Assembly: GCA_019636845.1 (NCBI GenBank)
Contig: JAHBWV010000001.1
Span: 3,162,001 to 3,226,000 of the forward strand
Reading direction: 5' to 3'
DNA: 64,000 bases
DNA from: Phycisphaeraceae bacterium
GTDB taxonomy: Bacteria > Planctomycetota > Phycisphaerae > Phycisphaerales > UBA1924
Positions 55,470 to 64,000 of the stretch are shown in pieces (within the stretch, counting starts at the first letter, position 1; each line of letters opens with the position of its first letter). The translations under genes and the position numbers were made by a program. The notes under the pieces are model-generated. The model saw nothing but the letters and a program-made list of their open reading frames with translations. It was not told the origin of the DNA and did not search any database.

Positions 55470-56642
55470 GTGAGTGAATCGCCACTGAGCCAGATCCTGC
55501 CGAGCCCGCTTTCGATGGGTTGCGATGCGTTCGTGCGTGCGACGGCGGATCGCGTGGTGGGACGGTCGCTCGGCGCCGAGACCTTCTATAAGGAGTGCTA
55601 TCGGAGCGGACGGAGGGAGATCGCGCTGCGTGGGGGCGGCGCGTGGGTCTTCACGCCTCCGGCTTTAGGGCGTGTGGTGGAGGATGAAAGCCCCGAGGGT
55701 GTGGTTCGGAAGTTCACGCTTCGCGTGCCGGGACCGAGGTCCGGGGCGCTCGGCGCGGACCCGCGGGCCTCGGAGGTTGAGACGGAGAGCGTGCTGATCC
55801 CGATGATCGGGCGCAAGGGGAACCGGACGTACACGCTGTGCGTTTCGAGCCAGGTGGGGTGTGCGATGGGGTGCGTCTTCTGCGAGACGGCCCAGATGGG
55901 GCTGGTGCGGTCGCTGGATGCGTCGGAGATTGTGGCGCAGTGGTGGACCGCGACCCACGTGCTTGGGCAGTCGGTGTCGAACATGGTGTTCATGGGCATG
56001 GGCGAGCCGATGGACAACCTCGAGAACGTGCTGGGGGCGATCGCGTGCATCACCGACCACAAGGGCGGCGCGCTGCCGATGAGCAAGGTCACGATCTCGA
56101 CCGTCGGGCGTGTGGATGGGATACGCCTGCTCTCGGAGCGTGTGCGAGAGCGCGGCTGGAGGCGGCTGGGGCTCGCGCTCTCTTTGAATGCGCCAAACGA
56201 CCAGATCCGATCAGAGATCATGCCGATCAATCGCAAGTGGGAGATGGCCGACCTGCAGCGGGCCTTGATCGAGTATCCGGCCCACGGCGCGGGGAAGCTC
56301 TGCGTGGAGTACGTGCTTATTCCCGGGGTGAACGACAGGCGCGAGCACGCGGCGGAGATCGCGGCGTTCTGCCGCCCGATCGATGGGGCGTACAAGGCGG
56401 AGCGCGAGGCGAACTCGCCCCGTGTGCTGCTGAATCTGATTCCGTACAACCCGAGGCGGAACTCGCCGTGGCCCGCTCCCGAAGAAGAGGCGGTCGAGGC
56501 GTTTCTCGGTTGGTTGACGGAGGCGGGCGTGTACGCCAAGCGCCGTCGGACAAAGGGGAGGAAGATGATGGGTGCGTGCGGGCAGCTGGGGAGCGAGGCG
56601 ATTCGAGGGCGACGGATGGTTGAGTTGCATGTAAAGACGTGA
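55470..56642 (+). CDS. rlmN: Radical SAM 23S/tRNA adenine-2 methyltransferase, RlmN-like
   Basis: 390 residues from GTG 55470; ATG 55515 is an alternative giving 375. Radical SAM cluster Cys131-Cys135-Cys138 (QVGCAMGCVFCETAQMGL), VFMGMGEPMDNLENVLGA, KVTISTVGRVDGIRLL, LALSLNAPNDQIRSEIMPIN and the late conserved Cys in MGACGQLGSEA, which forms the methyl-Cys intermediate. RlmN methylates A2503 of 23S rRNA and A37 of some tRNAs. The N-terminal domain is less typical than usual RlmN, so a Cfr/RlmN-like paralogue is possible, although the CxxxCxxC and downstream motifs favour RlmN. Confidence 0.85.
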   Translation: MSESPLSQILPSPLSMGCDAFVRATADRVVGRSLGAETFYKECYRSGRREIALRGGGAWVFTPPALGRVVEDESPEGVVRKFTLRVPGPRSGALGADPRASEVETESVLIPMIGRKGNRTYTLCVSSQVGCAMGCVFCETAQMGLVRSLDASEIVAQWWTATHVLGQSVSNMVFMGMGEPMDNLENVLGAIACITDHKGGALPMSKVTISTVGRVDGIRLLSERVRERGWRRLGLALSLNAPNDQIRSEIMPINRKWEMADLQRALIEYPAHGAGKLCVEYVLIPGVNDRREHAAEIAAFCRPIDGAYKAEREANSPRVLLNLIPYNPRRNSPWPAPEEEAVEAFLGWLTEAGVYAKRRRTKGRKMMGACGQLGSEAIRGRRMVELHVKT

Positions 56643-56684
56643 AAGAGAGCAGAACGGCGCAGCGTGGGGAGAGCGACGCGTGGT

Positions 56685-59171
56685 ATGAAAGAACAGAACG
56701 CCACAGGTCGAGGGTGGTGGAGGCGCCGACGCTGGTTGTTGGCGGGGTATCTCGCGCTTCTGCTGGCTTCGCACGTGGTGCAGATCGCTTCGCCGAATGT
56801 GTGGATCCCGGTCGCGGAGGAGCGTGGACAGAAGTTTGTTGATGTCCCGGAGACGACCGCCCTGGGTCCCGTGGCCGGCGAGTTGATGCACCTCGCGTAC
56901 CTGGAGTGGTTGCCCGAGCCGGCGGCGGAGGATCCGTCCCATCAGGCGGTGCTGCTGCTGCACGGATCGCCGGGGCAGAGCTTCGACTTCGATCGGTTGG
57001 GGCCGGAGCTGGCGGCGGCCGGGTATCGGGTGCTCGCGGTGGACCTGCCGGGGTTCGGCAACTCAAAGGGTCTGGTCGGGAGCTATTCAAACCGTGCGCA
57101 CGCGCACGCGATGCTCGCGATGCTGGATGCGCTGAAATTCCGGCGGATCCATGTCGTGGGATGGTCGTACGGCGGGGGCGTGGGCCTGAACATGGCGGAC
57201 ATCGCCCCGGATCGGCTCGCGTCGCTGACGCTGCTGGCGGCGACCGGCATCCAGGAGACAGAGGGCTCGGGGAGTTTCTTCTTTGAGCACGCCAAGTATG
57301 CCGTCGGGTACGGCGCGCTGGTTGTCGTGCCGGAGTTCATCCCCCACTTCGGACTGATCGGCGAGCGCAAGCAGCGCCACGCGTTTGTGCGGAGCTTCCT
57401 CGACACGGACCAGCGGCCCGTGCGCGGCATCATGGAGCGATTGCGGGTTCCGACGATGGTGCTGCACGGGCGTGATGACGTGCTGGTTCCGTTCGCGGGC
57501 GCGGTCGAGCACCATCGATTGATCAAGACGAGCCGCCTGGTGGTGTTGGATGCGAACCACTTTCTGCCGTTTCTCCAGACGGAGGAGACGACGGAGCACC
57601 TGACGGAGTTCATGGGCAGGCACAACCGCCCGGGCGTGACGCCTTCGTCCGAGATCGTTGATTTCTCAGCGGGTCCGACGCGCGTCGATGAGTTGTTGGA
57701 GAAGCCGGCGGGCGCGCTGCGACGCGCGCCGTGGTGGACGGAGGTTGCGCTCATCACGGCGCTGTCGCTGGCGAGCTGGCCGCTCGTGATCGCCTGCACG
57801 GCCGTGCTGGTCGCGACGATGCACCTTGACTTCGGGGTCGCGCTGGTAGGGCTGCTGATCGGGCGCGCGGCCCGTCAGAGGCCGGGCGCGTCGGCAAAGG
57901 GGTGGGGGCGAGTCATTGGAGCATCGGCCGGCACGCTGCTTGCGGCGCGGCTTGTCTCTCCGTACGTCGTCGAGCCGCTCGGAAACATCGCGGGGTGGCC
58001 GGGCATGGCTCTTGGTGTCGCGCTGGTGGCGGGTGCGGTGTGGGCGTTCCCGATGGTGTGGACGTGGCGCGGGCGGGCGGAACTGCTTGCGTCGATCGCA
58101 CGGGCGCGTCATCACGAGTTCTGGCCGGCGTGGGCGTTCTATATGCCGCTCATGCCGTACCTGATGTGGCTGGGCGCGCGGCGTGGCGGGCTGCTCTCGG
58201 CGACGTGCGTGAACCCCGGCATCGGCAAGGGGGGCGGGCTGATCGGCGAGAGCAAGAGCGAGATCCTCTCGTCGATGAGCGACGATGCCGCACTCGAGCA
58301 TGTCTTGATACCCGATGGCTTCCCAGCACAGGAGCGAGCGCGGCGCGCGATCGCGTGCGTCGAGGGCGATGCAACGCTCGGCGGTTGGCCGGTGATCCTG
58401 AAGCCCGACAGCGGGCAGCGCGGATTCTCCGTTCGATTGGCCCGCTCTCAGGCGGACGTTGTAAGGTACTTCGACCTCGTGCACGGACCAGTGATCGTGC
58501 AGCGATATCACGCGGGGCCTCACGAGTGCGGCGTGCTGTGGGTGCGTGGACTCGCCGCGCGTTCAGACCCTTCGCTCGTCGGCGGCATCTACGCCGTCAC
58601 ACGCAAGGACTTTGCGATGATCGAGGGGGATGGGCGACGGACGCTCGAGCGCCTGATCCTGGACCATCCGCGGTATCGGTGTCAGTCGGGCGTCTTCCTC
58701 GCGAGATTCGTTGATGCAAAGTCGTGGATCCCCGATCTCGGACAGATCGTAAAGCTCGGCGAAGCGGGGAACCACTGCCAGGGAACGCTCTTCCGCGATG
58801 GGGCGGATCTCATCACGCCGGAGTTCGAGCGCCGGATCGATCGCATCGCGGCGTCGTTCATCGGACAGAACGGACACGGCTTCGACTTCGGGCGATTCGA
58901 TATTCGCTACACATCCGACGATGCGTTGCGGCGTGCCGAGGAGTTCGGGATCGTCGAGCTGAACGGCATCACCAGCGAGGCGACCAATCTCTACGACCCC
59001 TCGCGCGGGCCTCTATGGGCGTATGGCGTGCTCTTCGGGCAGTGGCGCGAGCTCTACAGGATCGGTGAGGAGCGGCGACGCTCGGGCGTGCGCCCACTGA
59101 CCGCGAGCGAGGCGATCGCGTTCGCCCGCTCGCACTTCAGAGAGCGAACGGGGAGCTCGATCGCGGATTAA
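56685..59171 (+). CDS. Alpha/beta-hydrolase - membrane - ATP-grasp-like fusion protein
   Basis: 828 residues from ATG 56685. Residues 17-38: signal anchor (WLLAGYLALLLASHVVQIAS). About 85-310: alpha/beta hydrolase with nucleophile Ser161 (VVGWSYGGGVGL), probable acid Asp264 or Asp265 (LHGRDDVLVP) and His292 (LDANHF); LLLHGSPGQSFDFDRLG is the oxyanion strand. About 350-500: several hydrophobic membrane segments (ITALSLASWPLVIACTAVLV; MALGVALVAGAVWAFPMVW; WPAWAFYMPLMPYLMWLGAR). About 505-800: ATP-grasp-like domain (NPGIGKGGGLIGESKSEILS; GWPVILKPDSGQRGFSVRLA; VIVQRYHAGPHECGVLWVRG; FGIVELNGITSEATNLYDPS). The combination is unusual. It starts 42 bases after rlmN on the same strand. A GTG at 56664 could extend it by 7 residues. 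Confidence 0.85.
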   Translation: MKEQNATGRGWWRRRRWLLAGYLALLLASHVVQIASPNVWIPVAEERGQKFVDVPETTALGPVAGELMHLAYLEWLPEPAAEDPSHQAVLLLHGSPGQSFDFDRLGPELAAAGYRVLAVDLPGFGNSKGLVGSYSNRAHAHAMLAMLDALKFRRIHVVGWSYGGGVGLNMADIAPDRLASLTLLAATGIQETEGSGSFFFEHAKYAVGYGALVVVPEFIPHFGLIGERKQRHAFVRSFLDTDQRPVRGIMERLRVPTMVLHGRDDVLVPFAGAVEHHRLIKTSRLVVLDANHFLPFLQTEETTEHLTEFMGRHNRPGVTPSSEIVDFSAGPTRVDELLEKPAGALRRAPWWTEVALITALSLASWPLVIACTAVLVATMHLDFGVALVGLLIGRAARQRPGASAKGWGRVIGASAGTLLAARLVSPYVVEPLGNIAGWPGMALGVALVAGAVWAFPMVWTWRGRAELLASIARARHHEFWPAWAFYMPLMPYLMWLGARRGGLLSATCVNPGIGKGGGLIGESKSEILSSMSDDAALEHVLIPDGFPAQERARRAIACVEGDATLGGWPVILKPDSGQRGFSVRLARSQADVVRYFDLVHGPVIVQRYHAGPHECGVLWVRGLAARSDPSLVGGIYAVTRKDFAMIEGDGRRTLERLILDHPRYRCQSGVFLARFVDAKSWIPDLGQIVKLGEAGNHCQGTLFRDGADLITPEFERRIDRIAASFIGQNGHGFDFGRFDIRYTSDDALRRAEEFGIVELNGITSEATNLYDPSRGPLWAYGVLFGQWRELYRIGEERRRSGVRPLTASEAIAFARSHFRERTGSSIAD

Positions 59172-59189
59172 GGTGTGCTCGGAGCGGGA

Positions 59190-60506
59190 TCAGGCCGCAT
59201 CGGATGCGCCGGGCCTGTGGGTCGCGGAATCCTGAGGATGTGCATCGAGGTCGCCGGTCCGATCGACCCACGTGCGCATCAGCGCGTCGAGATCGAATGC
59301 GCGCGGCGACGGGGGCTCGTAGACGTCGAGCGAGACATCGGCATCCTCGGCACGGACGACGCTCAGATCGCGCCTGATGCGCAGATCGATGCGTTCGCCC
59401 GGTTCCTGCACGAGCCAGCCGCGGACTCGCTTGGGGCGCAGTTCGATGTCCTGCACCACGGGGCGACAGGGATCAAGCGGAGACCAATCGACAACGGCGA
59501 CAACGCGCCCGTCGCTCAGTGTCACAAGCGTGCCCGGCGCGAACGGGGGGACGACGGACATCAACCCCATGAGCGCAACGGGATCGAATCGCGATCTCCA
59601 CGGCTCGCGCTGCAGAGCCGCGAGCGCTCGGACCGTGGGGACAGGCCCGCCCTCGGCGAGGTGCCGGTCGTCGATGCCGAAGCGCAGCCGATCGAACACG
59701 TCTACAAGCCCGACGATTCGCGCGAAGGCGTGGATGCGTGCCGCGGCCAGGGGGCGGGGCTCGGCACCGAAGCAGGGAACGGCGGGGAAGCCGGAGCCGT
59801 CGTAGCGTTGATGATGGTTGAGGACGATCCCGGAGGCGGTCGGCTCGATCTCGTCCTTCACCATGTCGAACCCGAGCTGGACGTGCCGTCGGAACTCGGG
59901 GTCGGATTCGTCGCCTGCCGCGCCCCAGCGGTCGCGTGTCTCCTGATCAAGCAGCAGCATGCCGACATCGTGGAGCAGCGCACCGACACCGAGATTGGCG
60001 ATCTCGCGTGCCTTCGCCGCTGCGATCTTGGAGCGATTCCGGATGAGCCATGGCTCGAGTCTGAGCCCGATGAGCATGGAGATGAAGCAGACAGCCGAGG
60101 CGTGCCTGACGGAGGCGCACCCCTGCCCGACCATCTGGTCGAGATAGACGGTGGTGCGCGGGTGGAGCGAGAGCCGTTCGAGCAATCCGCACACTGCGTT
60201 GCGATACGCGTTGTAGTCCAGTCTGACCGACGCGCTGTGCGCGGAGGCGGCGAATGTGGCGTCGACAAGACGGGTCATCTCTGCGCTCGCGCCGGCGACG
60301 AAGGGACTGGCCGCGCCGGCAACATCGGTCAGGCCGGGGTAGCGGATCCAGACCTCGCGCACACCTGTCAACCGGAGTTTGGCGAGGATCGCCTCGTCGA
60401 GCGCAACGCCCGCTTTCAGGAGCGTCGAGCCCGGCTGCACGGGGTGCGGGATCGGCGCGGCGATCGTCATTCCCGGCACGAGGTTGGGGATGGAGATTCG
60501 GAGCAC
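59190..60506 (-). CDS. HD-GYP-like phosphodiesterase
   Basis: 438 residues from GTG 60506, chosen because the family begins VLRISIPNLVPGM. An N-terminal region (LRISIPNLVPGMTIAAPIPH) is typical of planctomycete/gammaproteobacterial HD-GYP proteins. The HD-GYP core (about 130-300): HASAVCFISMLIGLRLEPWL, GALLHDVGMLLLDQETRDRW (HD pair; the usual K of 'HDIGK' is Met), ASGIVLNHHQRYDGSGFP (GYP as GFP) and IHAFARIVGLVDVFDRL. It would hydrolyse cyclic di-GMP, but the changed residues could reduce activity. The C-terminal 100 residues (LVTLSDGRVVAVVDWSPLDP; LDVYEPPSPRAFDLDAL) form a further domain. Converges on the ATP-grasp fusion with an 18-base gap. Confidence 0.85.
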   Translation of the reverse strand: MLRISIPNLVPGMTIAAPIPHPVQPGSTLLKAGVALDEAILAKLRLTGVREVWIRYPGLTDVAGAASPFVAGASAEMTRLVDATFAASAHSASVRLDYNAYRNAVCGLLERLSLHPRTTVYLDQMVGQGCASVRHASAVCFISMLIGLRLEPWLIRNRSKIAAAKAREIANLGVGALLHDVGMLLLDQETRDRWGAAGDESDPEFRRHVQLGFDMVKDEIEPTASGIVLNHHQRYDGSGFPAVPCFGAEPRPLAAARIHAFARIVGLVDVFDRLRFGIDDRHLAEGGPVPTVRALAALQREPWRSRFDPVALMGLMSVVPPFAPGTLVTLSDGRVVAVVDWSPLDPCRPVVQDIELRPKRVRGWLVQEPGERIDLRIRRDLSVVRAEDADVSLDVYEPPSPRAFDLDALMRTWVDRTGDLDAHPQDSATHRPGASDAA

Positions 60507-60862
60507 AGCGAGGCGCAAGATCGGCGGGATCAAGCATGAACTGGATTGAGAACCGCGGGAGTGCCGCGGGTGGGGTGAGCCCGTTCGGATTGGTGAAGAC
60601 GGGGGATCTCAAGCATGTGACACGACTTACGAATGGTGTGCGAACGTGGCTGCGCAGACGTCACAAACGAGACAGCCCGAACGACTAGCGCGTTCTGAGC
60701 GCGAGCGGCGACACGTCTTTGCGCGAACCCAACTGAGTCGTCACGTCTCCTTTGCCGGATCCTGACACAGCAGAGGAGTGCGAGATCTAGTCTCTGTCGC
60801 TCATCGTGGCGGAGTCTCAGTCATCATCCGCGTCGGCATCGCGGAGCATCGGAGCCAGTGAC
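60507..60862. other. Divergent intergenic region, HD-GYP / prepilin-type gene
   Basis: 356 bases. The ATG at 60537 (minus) opens a different frame and is not used. The sequence shows no confident gene or repeat. GCAGAGGAGTGCGAG (about 60769-60783) is the only purine-rich patch of ribosome-site type, but it lies too far from the plus-strand start. Confidence 0.4.
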
Positions 60863-61912
60863 ATGGATGCTTGCTTCTGTCGGGGCCGGGGGTATCGCGG
60901 CTTCACGCTGATCGAGGTGCTGGTGGTCATCGCGGTGATCGCGCTCTTGATCGGGATCCTGTTGCCGTCGCTGGGAGCGGCTCGTGCCGAGGGGCGTGCG
61001 ATCAAGTGTGCAGCCCAGTTGCGATCTGTCGCGATCGCAGTGACGCAGTACACGATCAACGAGGATTACTTCCCCCCGTCGTATGTCTACTCCGCCGATG
61101 GCGAGCCGGACGAGTGGCGAGTCGAGGATCAGTTCGGGTCCGGCTCACGTTCCGGATACATCCACTGGTCGAACGCGTTGTTCTCTTCGGGCGGGGTGCA
61201 GGACGAGGCGTTCAGATGCCCCGCGGTGCTGAACGGTGGTGCTCCGCGATCGAATCCCGGCGCGAATCTCGACGACTGGGAGACCGGTCAGGAGAACGAT
61301 CTGGGGAACACGGCCGGCGCGGCAACGCCTGAAGACCGACAGGCCCGGCGCATGGCGTTCACGGGCAACGACGCGATCTTCCCGAGGAACAAGTTCAGAA
61401 GCTCTGGTCCGCTGGAGAGAAAGAACCAGTTGGTTCGTCCGGTGTGGATCGAGGCGACGGGGCGTGGCGGCGCGAACACGATCCTTGCCACCGAGTTCCT
61501 CGAACGCAATGAATGGCGAAGCGTCTTTGCCGCGGGCAACCCGGGGCTTTCAAAGAGCCATCGCCCTGTGACGCCTTTCATCGGCGGCGGCGGCGGCGTG
61601 GATGTGTACAGCGAGCCACCGTACGGCTCGATGCCCCGATTCTTCTACCCCAGTGTCCAGACCCGTCTGAAGACCAACTCCGCGTTGGGACCGGGCATGA
61701 TCGAGGACGCGGGCACGACTCTGAACGCGGTCGGAAGGCATCACCCCGGCGCAAAGAGCGAGAAGTTCGGCGGAACCGCCAACTTCGTCTTCGTGGATGG
61801 CCACGTCGAGCGTTCGAACATCGCCAAGACGATCGAGGAGCGTCGCTGGGGCGAGCGTTTCTTCAGCATCACGGGAAACAACAAGGTTGATCTCAAGCGA
61901 TTCCTGGACTGA
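60863..61912 (+). CDS. Prepilin-type protein (DUF1559-like), longer form
   Basis: 349 residues. Prepilin signal GFTLIEVLVVIAVIALLIG with cleavage before FTLIE, followed by ILLPSLGAARAEGRAIKCAA. The C-terminal NFVFVDGHVERSNIAKTI is the DUF1559-type signature ('H.....F.DGSV/H'). Middle insert GGGGGVDVYSEPPYGSMPRF and MIEDAGTTLNAVGRHHPGAK are typical of the family. The start ATG 60863 gives a 13-residue leader before the cleavage site. Probably exported by the type IV pilus-like system; the role of these minor pseudopilins in the phylum is not known. Confidence 0.85.
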   Translation: MDACFCRGRGYRGFTLIEVLVVIAVIALLIGILLPSLGAARAEGRAIKCAAQLRSVAIAVTQYTINEDYFPPSYVYSADGEPDEWRVEDQFGSGSRSGYIHWSNALFSSGGVQDEAFRCPAVLNGGAPRSNPGANLDDWETGQENDLGNTAGAATPEDRQARRMAFTGNDAIFPRNKFRSSGPLERKNQLVRPVWIEATGRGGANTILATEFLERNEWRSVFAAGNPGLSKSHRPVTPFIGGGGGVDVYSEPPYGSMPRFFYPSVQTRLKTNSALGPGMIEDAGTTLNAVGRHHPGAKSEKFGGTANFVFVDGHVERSNIAKTIEERRWGERFFSITGNNKVDLKRFLD

Positions 61913-62211
61913 TCGCCGGTTTGATCAGAGAGAGTGTGCCTCTGCGTGCGGAGTCCTGCCGGGCGTGTGAGAGACCCGCTTGGTGTGAGAGAACTGGTCT
62001 CGGAGCGTTCGCACGATGCGGACGTAGATGGTCAGGGACGGGTGTGGAGCTTTGGCGCTCGAACGGGCGGCCGGAAAGACAACGGGATAGACCGCCGGAT
62101 TGTTCCGGCGTTGTACGAGATGGTCCCTCGTCTCGAGCGCGGTGTGTGCGCAGAGCGAAGGCCGAGAGAGATCGGGGGCGAACGTCCCCACCACTTCTGG
62201 AGGCATTCACG

Positions 62212-64000
62212 ATGAAGCGTTGTGAGAGCGGACTCAAGTTGTTTGTGGCGATGGGGCTGGTCGGTGCCGCGGCGTCGATGGCCCACGGTCAGGGAACGGT
62301 CATCAACATCTCCGGCGCGACGCTGCTGGAGAACTTCGTGAGAGCCCCAGCGTCCACGAACGACTACCTCGACGTGGACGGCGACGGGATCGCCGGCATC
62401 TTCCTGAATGGGCCGGACCAGCTCGCGCCGTATGACCCGATTCCCCCCTTCCCCGCCTCTCAGCACTGGATCGTGCAGTACCGCGTCGTCGGCTCGGTCA
62501 ACGGGTTCCAGGAGTTGCTGGACTACGGCGCGACGTTCGTGACGAGCAACGGCGATCCGACCAGCGAGATCTCGATCGTCGAAGCGACGCTCGGCTACAG
62601 CAACGGCACGCTCTACATCCAGAACGGCGCGGGCATCGGCGATTACAACCCCGCGAACCCGGGTGGGGCACCGAACCGGTCGGATACCACCACGCTCCTC
62701 GGAACATGGGCTCCCTTCAACACGCCAGCGGTCGGCGGGATCCGCATCGATATCGCGCCACTGGACGTCCCCACCACCTGGGCGATCACCTATCCCGGCG
62801 GCTCGCCGGTGTTCTTCCGGAAGCCAGCCCAGCTCGGCTACGGCCTGAACCCGACTCTCTCTCGCTCCAAGGCGGGATCGACAGACTTCAATGCGAGCGC
62901 GTTCACGGACGCATCCAGCTCGGGCGGCTATTCCTCGTTCCTCGCGCAGCTCCCGGCGGGATACGGCTTGGCGGCTGCGGGATCGGATCCGAGCAGCAAT
63001 CTCTCGGTTTTTGACACGCAGTTGCTGTACGCTCCGATCGCTGTCACCGTGAACTACGGTGCCGGCTTGCAGCAGATCAAGCAGACCGAACTTCAGCACC
63101 TCTTCGTCACCGGCCGCGCGATCACAGGTGAGAACCTGATGGTTGTCACCCGCGACGTCGGATCCGGCACGCGTAACGCGTTCCAGAACTGCGTCGGGCT
63201 CGACCCCTCGTGGGGCAACGGCGAGAACATCGGTTGGATCTCGACGCTCTCGATCAACAACAACCTGGGCGCCGCCTTCAGCCCCACCAACAAGGGTGGC
63301 AACTCCGGCGTTGAGGCCACGGTCCAGAACCACCGCCTCGGCGTCGGCTACGCCGGCGCGGAGCGCGGCGTCACCGGCTCCGGATCGGGCTCCTGGCTCA
63401 TCACCAACCGCGCCGACCTCCTCGCCGTTCAGAACGACTTGATCGGCGGCACCGAGTACAGCCGACCCACCATCGTTGAGGTCGTCAACAACGACGCCAA
63501 CGGCTACATCATCGGCGGTCCAGCGGTCCTCGCGACACTCGGCGATCCCCGGAACCAGAACGAGTTCGGCGGCGATACGGGCAACACCAACGCCCGCATG
63601 CGCAATCCGGAGGCCGCGGCGTACATCAACAACGCCACGCGTTCCATCGAGGCCTTCGTCTCTGTCCCCGGCGGAGACCCCACCACGTTCACGCCCGGCG
63701 AGCTCGCGGCGACGCAGTTCCTCCTCACCGGCGCGCTGAACAACGTGCCCGGTCTGCTCGACGCGATCTCGCTCTCCCCGAACCCCGCGTTCAACGCGTC
63801 ACTCCAGACCTTCACGATCTCCAATAACCGCCTCGCGAACACGGCCTTCAACGCGTTCAACACTGCGAACAACGGGCGCGTTCCGACCCGCACCACCGGC
63901 TTCACATACTCCGACGGCGTCGCGGGTGGCAGCACCTATCGCGCACAGGGCGGCACCTTCCCCACCTACGGCTCAAACCTCACCACACGCAACAAGATCG
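62212..64000 (+). CDS. Exported substrate-binding (PstS-like) protein, 3' end beyond window
   Basis: Open from ATG 62212 to the window edge without a stop (at least 596 residues). Signal peptide about 1-26 (LFVAMGLVGAAASMAHG). The N-terminal ISGATLLENFVRAP is the family's 'GATLP...' start, followed by an EF-hand-like DVDGDGIAGI. MVVTRDVGSGTRNAFQNCVG resembles the phosphate-binding protein loop 'R..GSGTR..F', and GYAGAERGVTGSGSGSWLIT continues a periplasmic-binding fold. Ligand cannot be named; phosphate or another oxyanion is a guess. It is longer than PstS (about 320-350), with an Asn/Thr/Gly-rich later half. GGAGG lies 12 bases before the ATG. Confidence 0.75.
   Translation, partial: MKRCESGLKLFVAMGLVGAAASMAHGQGTVINISGATLLENFVRAPASTNDYLDVDGDGIAGIFLNGPDQLAPYDPIPPFPASQHWIVQYRVVGSVNGFQELLDYGATFVTSNGDPTSEISIVEATLGYSNGTLYIQNGAGIGDYNPANPGGAPNRSDTTTLLGTWAPFNTPAVGGIRIDIAPLDVPTTWAITYPGGSPVFFRKPAQLGYGLNPTLSRSKAGSTDFNASAFTDASSSGGYSSFLAQLPAGYGLAAAGSDPSSNLSVFDTQLLYAPIAVTVNYGAGLQQIKQTELQHLFVTGRAITGENLMVVTRDVGSGTRNAFQNCVGLDPSWGNGENIGWISTLSINNNLGAAFSPTNKGGNSGVEATVQNHRLGVGYAGAERGVTGSGSGSWLITNRADLLAVQNDLIGGTEYSRPTIVEVVNNDANGYIIGGPAVLATLGDPRNQNEFGGDTGNTNARMRNPEAAAYINNATRSIEAFVSVPGGDPTTFTPGELAATQFLLTGALNNVPGLLDAISLSPNPAFNASLQTFTISNNRLANTAFNAFNTANNGRVPTRTTGFTYSDGVAGGSTYRAQGGTFPTYGSNLTTRNKI

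Noticed and set aside
59175..60539. 454-codon plus-strand frame across the HD-GYP gene
   Set aside because: Antisense to a clear HD-GYP protein; Asp/Gly/Arg-rich with no motifs.

Overview
The window looks like a chromosomal segment of a GC-rich planctomycete of the Phycisphaerae/Phycisphaerales type. The evidence is: three secreted proteases ending in a two-EF-hand dockerin that finishes in Gly-Cys; a family of PEP-CTERM-like exported proteins; prepilin-type proteins of the DUF1559-like kind; a futalosine hydrolase (menaquinone by the futalosine route); a TPR protein carrying RNA-polymerase alpha-C-terminal-like domains; a deoxyhypusine-synthase-like protein; and an RHS remnant with a dockerin-like insert. 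I assign no species.

Layout. 1-7.4 kb: an edge-truncated low-complexity membrane protein, rsmE, an exported toroid-repeat protein and a lipoprotein on +, then on - a lipid-anchored thiol peroxidase and the tight cluster cyclophilin-purE-purK. 7.5-12.1 kb: acs (-), then three tandem PEP-CTERM-like paralogues (+). 12.1-18.6 kb: a minus-strand type IV pilus/type II secretion assembly operon pilM-pilN-pilO-pilP/gspC-like-gspE, preceded by mqnB. 18.7-27.8 kb: efflux adaptor, pdxH, replicative helicase dnaB, a trypsin-like dockerin protease, a sugar-nucleotide epimerase and two small proteins. 27.9-32.4 kb: polyamine-related pair (deoxyhypusine-synthase-like and speA) with two plus-strand genes between. 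32.8-38.9 kb: zinc-ribbon membrane protein, pdxA, a MATE exporter, the TPR/alpha-CTD protein and a two-TM protein. 39-43.6 kb: two adjacent dockerin proteases (M12B-like and subtilisin) with matching PA14-like and dockerin tails. 43.9-47 kb: an orphan FliN-like protein, acpP-fabF and a DUF1444 protein.

47.2-54.1 kb is accessory DNA: a complete REP-associated (Y1/HUH) transposase gene, an identical 399-bp direct repeat of its 3' end, an RHS C-terminal remnant, a lipoprotein in visibly AT-richer DNA, an IS3 orfA remnant, a LamG-like gene whose 3' end is supplied by the repeat, two more PEP-CTERM-like paralogues, and a 58-residue ORF with a strong ribosome site. 54.4-64 kb returns to core-like genes: two prepilin-type proteins, an rlmN homologue, a rare alpha/beta-hydrolase/membrane/ATP-grasp fusion, an HD-GYP protein, and an edge-truncated exported protein resembling a phosphate-type binding protein.

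The exported proteins share one theme: pilus/secretion assembly genes, prepilin-type substrates, PEP-CTERM-like proteins and dockerin-tailed enzymes all belong to the cell-surface and secretion biology of this phylum. I saw no rRNA, tRNA or CRISPR array. The best candidates for something undescribed are the TPR/double-alpha-CTD protein, the hydrolase/ATP-grasp fusion and the rearranged RAYT region.
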